Assembly: GCF_003336805.1 (NCBI RefSeq)
Contig: NZ_QFWJ01000004.1
Span: 144,933 to 208,932 of the forward strand
DNA from: Marinospirillum perlucidum
GTDB lineage: Bacteria; Pseudomonadota; Gammaproteobacteria; Pseudomonadales; Halomonadaceae
DNA length: 64,000 bases
Direction: 5' to 3'
The notes under the pieces were generated by a model, which saw nothing but the letters and a program-made list of their open reading frames with translations, searched no databases and was not told the DNA's origin. This document shows positions 16,032 to 22,924 of this stretch, piece by piece (position 1 is the stretch's first letter; the number at the start of each line of letters is the position of its first letter). A program made the position numbers and the translations under genes.

Positions 16032-17000
16032 ATGGACGAGTTTACTGTCATCAACCGCTTTTTCACCCACCTGGGTCCCCGGCTCCCGGAGGTGATCGAG
16101 GGTGTCGGCGATGACTGTGCCCTGTTACAGCTACAACCTGGAGAGCTTCTGGCTCTCTCTGTTGATACTTCAGTCGAAGGCCGGCACTTTCCCGAAGCGG
16201 CCGATCCCTGGGCGCTTGGCTGGCGTTGTCTGGCCGTCGCCTTGTCTGATTTGGCCGCTATGGGAGCCAGACCTCTGGGTTTTACGCTGAGCCTGACCCT
16301 GCCAGAAACCCGCGAAGACTGGCTGAAGGGTTTTAGCCAGGGGCTGGAAACACTGGCAAAGTTGACGCAGTGTCCTCTGATCGGTGGCGACACCACCCGA
16401 GGCCCGCTGTCCCTGGGGGTTCAGGTCCAAGGGGCCGTGGCACCGTCCAGGGTATGGCGGCGCTCAGGCGCTCGTCCCGGCCAGATATTAACGATCTTGG
16501 GTAACCTGGGTTCAGCAGCAGCGGGCCTGGATAGCATGACCCGAAATCCGCAAAGGTTACAGGAACGTGAAGACTGGGATGCCCTGGAAAAGGCTTATAT
16601 GCTGCCCTGGCCCCTGACCGCTGAGGCCCAGCGTCTGGCCCAGAATGTCAGCATTTCTGCAGCCATCGATGTCTCCGATGGTTTTCTGGCTGATTTACAG
16701 CACCTACTGGCTGCTTCAGCTCTGGCCGCCCAGATAGATACCACTCAATTACCCCTGGACTCTCTTCTGGTTGAGCGTTGGGGGCTGCCTCTGGCTCGGG
16801 ATGCAGCCCTGCATGCTGGTGACGACTATGCCCTCCTGCTGGTGATGGATGAGGAAGACTTTCCCCTGGCCCGTAACCTCTGCCCGGATTTGAAACGCGT
16901 TGGGCAGCTGGTGCCGGGTGCAGGTATCCGCGATCAGGAAGGTGAGCTCCTGGAGGCGCATGGCTATAACCACTTTTCCCTGCAACAGGACAAGGCATGA
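16032..17000 (+). CDS. thiL: Thiamine-monophosphate kinase
   Basis: Phosphorylates thiamine monophosphate to the active diphosphate. The 322-residue length is typical. ATP/metal motifs seen: VGDDCALL near residue 26, SVDTSVEGRHF, AVALSDLAAMGARP, GGDTTRGPL and AAIDVSDGFLADL. The stop overlaps the start of pgpA by 4 bases (ATGA), a tight translational coupling conserved in relatives. The start is at ATG 16032, 28 bases after nusB. Confidence 0.95.
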   Translation: MDEFTVINRFFTHLGPRLPEVIEGVGDDCALLQLQPGELLALSVDTSVEGRHFPEAADPWALGWRCLAVALSDLAAMGARPLGFTLSLTLPETREDWLKGFSQGLETLAKLTQCPLIGGDTTRGPLSLGVQVQGAVAPSRVWRRSGARPGQILTILGNLGSAAAGLDSMTRNPQRLQEREDWDALEKAYMLPWPLTAEAQRLAQNVSISAAIDVSDGFLADLQHLLAASALAAQIDTTQLPLDSLLVERWGLPLARDAALHAGDDYALLLVMDEEDFPLARNLCPDLKRVGQLVPGAGIRDQEGELLEAHGYNHFSLQQDKA

Positions 17001-17479
17001 ATAAAGCCCCGGCCAGTGTCTGGCAAAATCCGATTCATTTTTTCGCCTTTGGTCTGGGAAGCGGTGCCTCGCCCTGGGCCCCGGGTACGGTAGGTACTCT
17101 GGCCGCCGTACCCCTGTATTTTATAATGGCCGGTCTTTCCCTGCCCTTTTATATCTTGGTGCTAGTGGTCACTTTTGTCATCGGTTGCTGGCTGTGTGAA
17201 AGAACGTCTGAAGACTTGGGTGTTCATGATCATAGCGGCATCGTCTGGGATGAATTTGTCGGCTACTGGTTAACCATGCTGGCCTTGCCGGTTTCCTGGC
17301 AATGGGCCCTGGCGGGATTTGTCGTCTTTCGTTTCTTTGACATTATTAAACCCTGGCCGATTCGTTGGGCCGACCGGCGTGTGGCCGGTGGTTTCGGGAT
17401 CATGCTGGATGATGTGCTGGCTGCAGTCTATGCCGGTGGCTGCCTGCATTTGGCGAAATTTTTTATAGATTCCCTCTAG
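16997..17479 (+). CDS. pgpA: Phosphatidylglycerophosphatase A
   Basis: Inner-membrane enzyme that dephosphorylates phosphatidylglycerol phosphate. The 160-residue protein has the family signatures FGLGSGASPWAPGTVGTL, IVWDEFVGYWL and RFFDIIKPWPIRWAD, plus several membrane helices. It overlaps thiL by 4 bases. It is the last gene of the conserved nrdR-rib-nusB-thiL block; DUF945 follows after 30 bases and may still be co-transcribed. Confidence 0.95.
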   Translation: MNKAPASVWQNPIHFFAFGLGSGASPWAPGTVGTLAAVPLYFIMAGLSLPFYILVLVVTFVIGCWLCERTSEDLGVHDHSGIVWDEFVGYWLTMLALPVSWQWALAGFVVFRFFDIIKPWPIRWADRRVAGGFGIMLDDVLAAVYAGGCLHLAKFFIDSL

Positions 17480-17509
17480 CCGCACCGGGTATCTACAAGG
17501 AGAGCTTCA

Positions 17510-18751
17510 ATGAAAAAATGGTTGTTGAGTGGCAGTCTGCTGCTGGTGATTCTTCTGGTCATCATGACTGTAGCCACGGGGCGGGTTTTTGAGCAGCAGC
17601 TGGAAAAAGCCGTGGCTCAAGTAGCTTCCAGTCCAGGCTATACCCTGGTTAGCCAGGATATCCGCGGTGGTTTGCTGGGTAGTGAAGCCGACCTTGAGCT
17701 GGCTTTCCAACTGGATGCGCGTACCCAAGTCCTGATTTCCACCCTTCTGGTATCCAGTTACCGGCCAGGCTGGACGACCTTCCAGGGCGGCATGGATATG
17801 CAGGTGATCTGGGATGACCAGGAACCCCTGGATTTTCTGGAGTCTGTGGGTTTGGAAGAATTGCCTTTTTCCGGCCAGGCCGACTGGAGTAAAGCCAGCT
17901 ACCGCCTAGAGGTCGACGAGCTGAAAAGCGAGGATTCCGATCTGACCCTTCACATGCAAGAGGCCGAACTGGCCGGCAGCTATCACTATAATGGTGAACA
18001 GGATGGCCAATTGCAGATGGAGCGTCTGGCATTTACTTCACCCCGGGCTGATGATTTGGAAATCCTGGATCTTGAAGCGGTATGGCAGAATACAGGGGGC
18101 TATCCCTGGGGCGAGGGCGAAATGCAAGTGCATGCGACTGAAATTACCTACCAGTCTCCTCTGGGTCGGGTGCAGTTGCAGCAGCCTCAATTAGATTATG
18201 CGATCCAGCTTACTGAAGAAGCTCTGGATCTATCCATGCAGCTGGATACGGGTGAGATAACCTCTTCAGGGCGCCCTCTGGGACAAGTGGACATTACTTT
18301 TCACACGGAAAACCTGAACGGTGAGGCGGCCTTGGAGTTGGCGGAGCACTTCAATCAGGATATTGACTGGAACCAGGCTGATGCGGCGGCCATGCAGCCA
18401 GCCAGAGATGCCGCTAGCCGTCTTTTATCTGGATCACCCAAGCTGGTACTGGATCAATTGGCAGTGGAACTACAGGCTCCGTTTCCTATCCAGCAGATGG
18501 CAGAAGGTGAGTTGAAGTTTGATGGACGCAACCTGCCCACCGATTATCTGGCACGTTTATCCGCTGGCGAGTTGCCCCCTGAGGATTTTGCCAGTCGGGT
18601 TTCCTTGCAATTGCTGATGGATGAGGTTGATCCTAACTTGATGCGTCTGGTCGGTTTGCCTACTTCTTTGCTGGATGAAGAAGCAGACCAGCAGATGCTG
18701 AGCTGGGAAAAGGGGCAGCTGCGACTCAATGATCAGCCTCTGCCCTTCTGA
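17510..18751 (+). CDS. DUF945 (YdgA-like) family protein
   Basis: The 413-residue protein has an N-terminal membrane anchor (WLLSGSLLLVILLVIMTVATG, about residues 3-23), with the rest predicted periplasmic and beta-rich. Pattern and length fit DUF945: an early FEQQLEKAV segment and a C-terminal helical part ending QLRLNDQPLPF. E. coli YdgA is a paralogue of unknown function with links to swarming. It has its own AAGGAG ribosome site and ends at a strong bidirectional hairpin. Confidence 0.75.
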   Translation: MKKWLLSGSLLLVILLVIMTVATGRVFEQQLEKAVAQVASSPGYTLVSQDIRGGLLGSEADLELAFQLDARTQVLISTLLVSSYRPGWTTFQGGMDMQVIWDDQEPLDFLESVGLEELPFSGQADWSKASYRLEVDELKSEDSDLTLHMQEAELAGSYHYNGEQDGQLQMERLAFTSPRADDLEILDLEAVWQNTGGYPWGEGEMQVHATEITYQSPLGRVQLQQPQLDYAIQLTEEALDLSMQLDTGEITSSGRPLGQVDITFHTENLNGEAALELAEHFNQDIDWNQADAAAMQPARDAASRLLSGSPKLVLDQLAVELQAPFPIQQMAEGELKFDGRNLPTDYLARLSAGELPPEDFASRVSLQLLMDEVDPNLMRLVGLPTSLLDEEADQQMLSWEKGQLRLNDQPLPF

Positions 18752-18768
18752 ATTTCTAGGTGGCATGC

Positions 18769-18794
18769 AGGAAGCCGCAGTCTGGCGGCTTCCT
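18769..18794. terminator. Bidirectional terminator between DUF945 gene and PA3496-like gene
   Basis: Perfect 10-bp stem AGGAAGCCGC/GCGGCTTCCT with a 6-base loop, placed between two convergent genes and followed by CTTTAA on the plus strand. Confidence 0.8.
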
Positions 18795-18800
18795 CTTTAA

Positions 18801-19010
18801 TCAATCCTCGTCAAAATCAAAATCATCATCAAGCTGTTTTTTCAGCTGGCGTTCTTCCAGCAAGGCTTCGATCATCCGACGCTTGGCAATGGGTGAACCA
18901 TCGCGATTGGTCAGGCTGTCTTTACCTAAAAGTTCCAGCTCGTAGTCATCATCATTGACGGCTACATCAAAATCATCATTGTCTTCGTAAGCGGCTTCTT
19001 CACGACCCAT
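18801..19010 (-). CDS. Small acidic PA3496-like protein
   Basis: The 69-residue, very acidic protein (long runs of D and E at both ends) has a central basic helix IAKRRMIEALLEERQLKKQL. That pattern resembles the PA3496 family, described as putative envelope integrity proteins. It has no signal peptide or membrane segment. It lies between the DUF945 terminator and the LOV gene on the minus strand. The family call rests on the RRxIE-LLEER core and is moderate. Confidence 0.65.
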   Translation of the reverse strand: MGREEAAYEDNDDFDVAVNDDDYELELLGKDSLTNRDGSPIAKRRMIEALLEERQLKKQLDDDFDFDED

Positions 19011-19084
19011 GGTTCAGTCTACTCCAGTTGTTGGCCACAACTTGCTATATAGGACTTTTCATGGGGCTTGACAAGCAAAATTTT

Positions 19085-19501
19085 TTATTTTTTGTTCTGG
19101 GCTGCCTGGCGCAGTTCAACCAGTTCAGTGACATCCTTTTGTACGCCGATATAGTAGGTTAGCTGATCCTGATCGTTATATACCGGTGTAATGGACAATT
19201 CGTTCCAGAAAAGACTGCCATCCTTGCGGTAATTACGCAGGGTTTCCCGGCAAGGGCGGCCTTCCTTGATGGCTTGACGGATCTGATCCAGCGCGGGCTG
19301 GTCACGATCATCGCCCTGTAAAAAACGGCAATCCTGATAGAGGATTTCATCAGCGGAATAACCGGTCAGTTTTTCAAACCCTTTATTGACGTAAATAAGG
19401 ATGTTTTCATCCCCTTCCTGTTCGGCGATCACGATGCCATCTTCCGATTCATTGACGACCAGTTCGAGCAGGTCGGGGCTGATCAAAGGCTTGGCTTTCA
19501 T
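19085..19501 (-). CDS. Short LOV-domain blue-light photoreceptor (PpSB1-LOV-like)
   Basis: The 138-residue protein consists of one PAS/LOV core and short flanking helices with no effector domain. The flavin-binding signature is YQDCRFLQGDDRDQ: C58 is the photo-adduct cysteine and R59 and Q62 are the chromophore contacts. The late glutamine lies in YYIGVQKDVTE. The usual GxNCRFLQ asparagine is replaced by aspartate, exactly as in Pseudomonas putida PpSB1-LOV, which this closely resembles in length and sequence. Such proteins are thought to signal by dimer rearrangement. It lies downstream of the nsrR-type gene but behind that gene's terminator, so it is transcribed separately. Confidence 0.9.
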   Translation of the reverse strand: MKAKPLISPDLLELVVNESEDGIVIAEQEGDENILIYVNKGFEKLTGYSADEILYQDCRFLQGDDRDQPALDQIRQAIKEGRPCRETLRNYRKDGSLFWNELSITPVYNDQDQLTYYIGVQKDVTELVELRQAAQNKK

Positions 19502-19590
19502 AGTTTTCCTTAAGCAAGATTCAGGCGAGGTAATAGCAGAACTATGCAGGGTGGTCGGTAAAAATTCAAATGCCTTTTAAAGGCGGATGC

Positions 19591-19622
19591 AAAAAGGGAG
19601 CTGTAGTCAGTCTACAGCTCCC
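19591..19622 (-). terminator. Rho-independent terminator after nsrR
   Basis: Perfect 11-bp stem GGGAGCTGTAG/CTACAGCTCCC with a 5-base loop, followed on the minus strand by TTTTT. It separates the nsrR-type gene from the LOV gene. Confidence 0.92.
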
Positions 19623-19647
19623 TCGGGATATTACGCTGTCCTACAGA

Positions 19648-20115
19648 TCAGGAGACGGCCATGACCTGTAGAGGCAATTCCTCGTCGGCATCCAGCCCTA
19701 GCAGGCTGCGAAGATCGGCAGGATTTTTCAGCAGATCCTGCAGGGTGTATTCGTAGAGAACACCGAGAAAAGCTTCCTGGGCTTTTTGAATAGCAGGCTT
19801 GAGCTCACAGGCACCGGTAATGGGGCAGGTCAACTTCTGACAGTCAACCACCTCCAGGGTGGTTTCAAAATCCTTGACCAGAACACCCAGGTTGACCGAA
19901 GCGGCTTCTCGCTCCAGTCGCAGGCCACCGTATTTGCCGCGAACAGTCTGGATATATTCCATCTGTCCCAGTTTGTGGACAATTTTCATCAAATGGTTAC
20001 GCGAAATATCAAAATGCTCTGCGATGTCGCTGATGGTGACAAGACTGTCATCCTGTTGGATGCCCAGAAACATCATCACGCGTATGGCATAGTCAGTTTG
20101 TCGGGTTAACTGCAT
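19648..20115 (-). CDS. nsrR: Rrf2-family regulator, NsrR type
   Basis: Iron-sulfur regulator, probably nitric-oxide sensing. The Rrf2 winged helix starts MQLTRQTDYAIRVMMFLG and has the recognition region ISRNHLMKIVHKLGQ. Three cluster cysteines (C92, C97, C103; C-x4-C-x5-C) have the spacing of E. coli NsrR rather than IscR. The length of 155 residues fits. No hmp, norVW or ytfE lies next to it, so targets are elsewhere. A sequence containing AAAGATGTGAG (about 20223-20233) upstream resembles one arm of an NsrR site, but weakly. A TTTCCTCC-type ribosome site precedes the start. Confidence 0.85.
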   Translation of the reverse strand: MQLTRQTDYAIRVMMFLGIQQDDSLVTISDIAEHFDISRNHLMKIVHKLGQMEYIQTVRGKYGGLRLEREAASVNLGVLVKDFETTLEVVDCQKLTCPITGACELKPAIQKAQEAFLGVLYEYTLQDLLKNPADLRSLLGLDADEELPLQVMAVS

Positions 20116-20264
20116 TCTATTTCCTCCGTGGATTACACAGACCCAGAACTCTGGTTCCCTGATTAATGATCGTTAACTGCCCGAATTCCGAGACTAATTC
20201 AATACTAGCAGGAAAGCTTCTTAAAGATGTGAGCTTTTGCAAGCATTTGGTACCTGGTTTTTAA

Positions 20265-20312
20265 CCGGATGTTAATTGGCATCTAAGTCGGTAGTTTCTG
20301 GTTAACATCCGG
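20265..20312. repeat. 11-bp perfect inverted repeat between nsrR and the 73-residue gene
   Basis: CCGGATGTTAA (20265-20275) and TTAACATCCGG (20302-20312) are separated by 26 bases. The element lies 11 bases beyond the stop of the minus-strand 73-residue gene, without a T tract on either strand. It is either a factor-independent 3' hairpin or a protein-binding site. Confidence 0.5.
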
Positions 20313-20323
20313 CAAGTGGTTGG

Positions 20324-20545
20324 TTAGTCGCTGTACTCGGAAGCGCGCAAAGATTTGGCAAAGCTTTCCAGTTTGCTAGCCTGCAATTCTCGTTCTTTAT
20401 TGACCGAGGTGGCGATTGCCAGCTCGATCAACATTTCCAGCTCTTCAAAGTGCTTGGCACCGACATGTTCGCGGCCGCTTTGGCTGAGTTTGTCACGGAA
20501 GGCAGCAACCACCCGCTGTGCATGTTCACTGTGTTCTCCCGCCAT
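20324..20545 (-). CDS. Conserved-looking 73-residue protein of unknown function
   Basis: No family recognised with confidence. The 73-residue soluble protein is probably all helical, with the central acidic/hydrophobic helix HFEELEMLIELAIATSV and a basic start. It follows ppk2 after 14 bases on the same strand, so the two are probably one transcript, and a role linked to polyphosphate or stress physiology is possible by position only. The ATG has a GGAAGAA site just upstream. Confidence 0.6.
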   Translation of the reverse strand: MAGEHSEHAQRVVAAFRDKLSQSGREHVGAKHFEELEMLIELAIATSVNKERELQASKLESFAKSLRASEYSD

Positions 20546-20559
20546 GGTTCTTCCTTTGA

Positions 20560-21492
20560 TCAGATATTGGGATTGGTCAGTACTTCCGAGGCGCTGGCAA
20601 CCAGGAGGGGATCCGGTTCACCAACGACTTCATCGTTACGGTTGGTATAGGGGATGGTTGATAGCAGCTTACGCATGGCCGCCAGTCGAGCCCGCTTTTT
20701 GTCATCGGACTTGATCACCGTCCAGGGAGCCTGGTTCTTGTGGGTATGCAGGAACATGGCTTCCTTGGCGTGACTGTAGTCTTCCCACTTGTCCAAGGAG
20801 GCTAGGTCAACCGGTGACAGTTTCCACTGTTTTAAAGGATCCTTGCGCCGGGCCATGAAGCGGCGGAACTGCTCACTGCGCGATACCGAAAACCAGAACT
20901 TGTAGAGGCGGATGCCACTATCGACCAGCATCTGTTCAAACACCGGGGTCTGATGCAGAAACTGGACATATTCTTCCTGGCTGCAAAAGCCCATGACTCT
21001 TTCTACCCCGGCACGGTTGTACCAGGAGCGGTCAAAGAGAATGATTTCACCGGCAGCGGGCAGATGCTGAATGTAGCGCTGGAAGTACCACTGGGTTTTT
21101 TCGCGTTCGCTGGGTTTTTCCAGGGCCACTACATGGGCTCCCCGCGGATTGAGGTGTTCCATCATGCGCTTGATGGTGCCCCCTTTACCGGCGGCATCAC
21201 GGCCTTCAAAGAGAATGACGACTCTTTCGCCTTCGTCCTTGATCCAGCGCTGCATTTTCAGCAGTTCGATCTGTAAAAGACGCTTTTCAGCTTCGTAGGC
21301 TTTGCGGGTCAGCTTCTTCTTGTAGGGGTAGTGATCCGGATCAAACCCGGGCTGGGGCATGTCCAGTAGCCGATCTTCAGGTTGAGTCTCGGCTGGGGGG
21401 GATTTCTTTTCTGCCTCAGTGGAGGGGCTCACTTCCTCTGTGGGGGCAGCCAAATCCGGGGCCTGCTGTGGGTGGGTATTTGGCGTTGTCAT
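20560..21492 (-). CDS. ppk2: Polyphosphate kinase 2
   Basis: Uses polyphosphate to phosphorylate nucleoside diphosphates (or the reverse). The 310-residue single-domain enzyme has Walker A GRDAAGKGGTIKR (about residue 95), Walker B region ILFDRSWYNRAGVERVMGF and the lid/anchor stretch SEQFRRFMARRKDPLKQWK, which is the short PPK2 class I form. About 60 N-terminal residues are P/E/A-rich and disordered. The ATG at 21492 has GGAGG six bases upstream. A Ppx is encoded at 34.8 kb, so both synthesis/use and breakdown of polyphosphate are represented in the window. Confidence 0.93.
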   Translation of the reverse strand: MTTPNTHPQQAPDLAAPTEEVSPSTEAEKKSPPAETQPEDRLLDMPQPGFDPDHYPYKKKLTRKAYEAEKRLLQIELLKMQRWIKDEGERVVILFEGRDAAGKGGTIKRMMEHLNPRGAHVVALEKPSEREKTQWYFQRYIQHLPAAGEIILFDRSWYNRAGVERVMGFCSQEEYVQFLHQTPVFEQMLVDSGIRLYKFWFSVSRSEQFRRFMARRKDPLKQWKLSPVDLASLDKWEDYSHAKEAMFLHTHKNQAPWTVIKSDDKKRARLAAMRKLLSTIPYTNRNDEVVGEPDPLLVASASEVLTNPNI

Positions 21493-21528
21493 CACTGACC
21501 TCCTGTTGTCCTGACTATTAATGACATC

Positions 21529-22164
21529 TTAATTGAGCAGCGGTTGTAACTCAACCCATACACTTTCCAGAATCAAGGGCTGGGCTGCGGCTGTGGGATG
21601 AATCTGATCTTCCTGCATCAGTTGTGGCTGTTCGGCTACACCTTCGAGCAGGAAGGGTAAAAACGTTAATTCCTGGCTGGCAGCGAGATCGGAATAAACC
21701 TGCTTGAAGGCATCCAGATAAACCTGGCCGTAATTGGGCGGTAAAAGAATACCAGCCAGATAAACCTCGGCACCGGCTTCCTGGCTGAGACGTATCATTT
21801 GCTGGAGGTTGCTTTTAATCCGCTGAGGGGGAAGTCCTCTAAGGCCGTCATTACCGCCCAATTCCAGGAGAACAATTTGTGGCTGATGCTGTCTGAGCAA
21901 AGTGGGTAGACGGGTCAGTCCACCTGTCGTGGTCTCGCCACTGATGGAGGCATTGACGACCTCCCAGGCGGGATAGTCTTCTTCCAGGCGTTCTTCCAGC
22001 AACTTGACCCATCCACTTTGCTGGGGGATACCATAGGCGGCACTGAGACTGTCACCCAGCACCAATAATGTCTTAGAGTCAGCGCTGCTTGCTGGCAGAC
22101 TGGTTAGACTGAGTAGCAAGAGCAGAACCCAGGCGAGGTAGGATGCTTGGGATTTTCTTTCCAT
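21529..22164 (-). CDS. tesA: TesA-like GDSL esterase / lysophospholipase L1
   Basis: Exported SGNH-fold hydrolase. From the ATG at 22164 there is a signal peptide (LAWVLLLLLSLTSLPASSA), then block I GDSLSAAYGI with the nucleophile serine, block III GGNDGLRGLP and the catalytic pair in DQIHPTAAAQ. The length of 211 residues matches TesA. A longer upstream frame overlaps the divergent ybbA and has no signal peptide. Divergent pairing with ybbAB is conserved in proteobacteria. Activity on acyl-CoA, lysophospholipids or arylesters is typical; physiological substrate unknown. Confidence 0.92.
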   Translation of the reverse strand: MERKSQASYLAWVLLLLLSLTSLPASSADSKTLLVLGDSLSAAYGIPQQSGWVKLLEERLEEDYPAWEVVNASISGETTTGGLTRLPTLLRQHQPQIVLLELGGNDGLRGLPPQRIKSNLQQMIRLSQEAGAEVYLAGILLPPNYGQVYLDAFKQVYSDLAASQELTFLPFLLEGVAEQPQLMQEDQIHPTAAAQPLILESVWVELQPLLN

Positions 22165-22177
22165 TATTAACTCCGGG

Positions 22178-22924
22178 ATGCAGATGATGTCTTCTACTTC
22201 AACGACTTGGACAGCCGGCCAGCAGCCCCTGCTGGAGGCCAAGGATTTAGGTTACAGCGTTTCCCAGCAAAGCGGCAAACTGGTTATTCTGCAAAACCTG
22301 AATCTGCGTATACACCGAGGGGAAAGTGTGGCTCTGCTGGGGCCTTCGGGTGCAGGAAAATCAACACTTCTGGCTCTGCTGGCTGGTTTGGACACCCCAA
22401 CAGACGGAGAGTTGCTTTGGTCCGGTCAGGCTTTCAGCCGTCTGGATGAAGATGAAAGGGCGGCTGTGCGAGCCCGGGAAGTGGGTTTTATTTTTCAGTC
22501 TTTTCAATTGTTACCTGAGTTAACGGCGCTGGAAAATGTGCAGCTGCCCCTGGAGCTACGCGGAGACCGCCAGGCTACGCCAGAGGCCCGTCGCTGGTTA
22601 GAGCGAGTGGGCCTGAGTGCCAGGGCTGATCACCGCCCTAGCCAGTTGTCCGGGGGCGAGCAGCAGCGGGTCGCCATTGCCCGGGCGTTTGCTTCCAGAC
22701 CGGCCGTACTCTTTGCTGATGAACCCACGGGAAATTTGGATGCTGATAATGGTCAGAAGGTGGCAGATCTACTGTTTTCCCTTAATCAGGAAGCAACCCA
22801 GGACCCGGTAACCCTGGTCCTGGTGACTCACGATCGCAAGCTGGCCGGTCGCTGTCAGAGAATTCTGGAGCTGGAAGCCGGACAGTTGGTGAGTGAAACG
22901 GCCGGGGAGCGACTGGATGACTGA
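22178..22924 (+). CDS. ybbA: ABC transporter ATP-binding protein YbbA
   Basis: ATPase of a LolD/MacB-type ABC system. Walker A is [10 protein letters not shown], the Q-loop region [18 protein letters not shown], the signature [14 protein letters not shown] and Walker [13 protein letters not shown], all in order. The length of 248 residues includes about 15 poorly conserved N-terminal residues; any of the ATGs at 22178, 22184 or 22187 may be the start. It overlaps the permease gene by 8 bases. Confidence 0.92.
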   Translation: MQMMSSTSTTWTAGQQPLLEAKDLGYSVSQQSGKLVILQNLNLRIHRGESVALLGPSGAGKSTLLALLAGLDTPTDGELLWSGQAFSRLDEDERAAVRAREVGFIFQSFQLLPELTALENVQLPLELRGDRQATPEARRWLERVGLSARADHRPSQLSGGEQQRVAIARAFASRPAVLFADEPTGNLDADNGQKVADLLFSLNQEATQDPVTLVLVTHDRKLAGRCQRILELEAGQLVSETAGERLDD

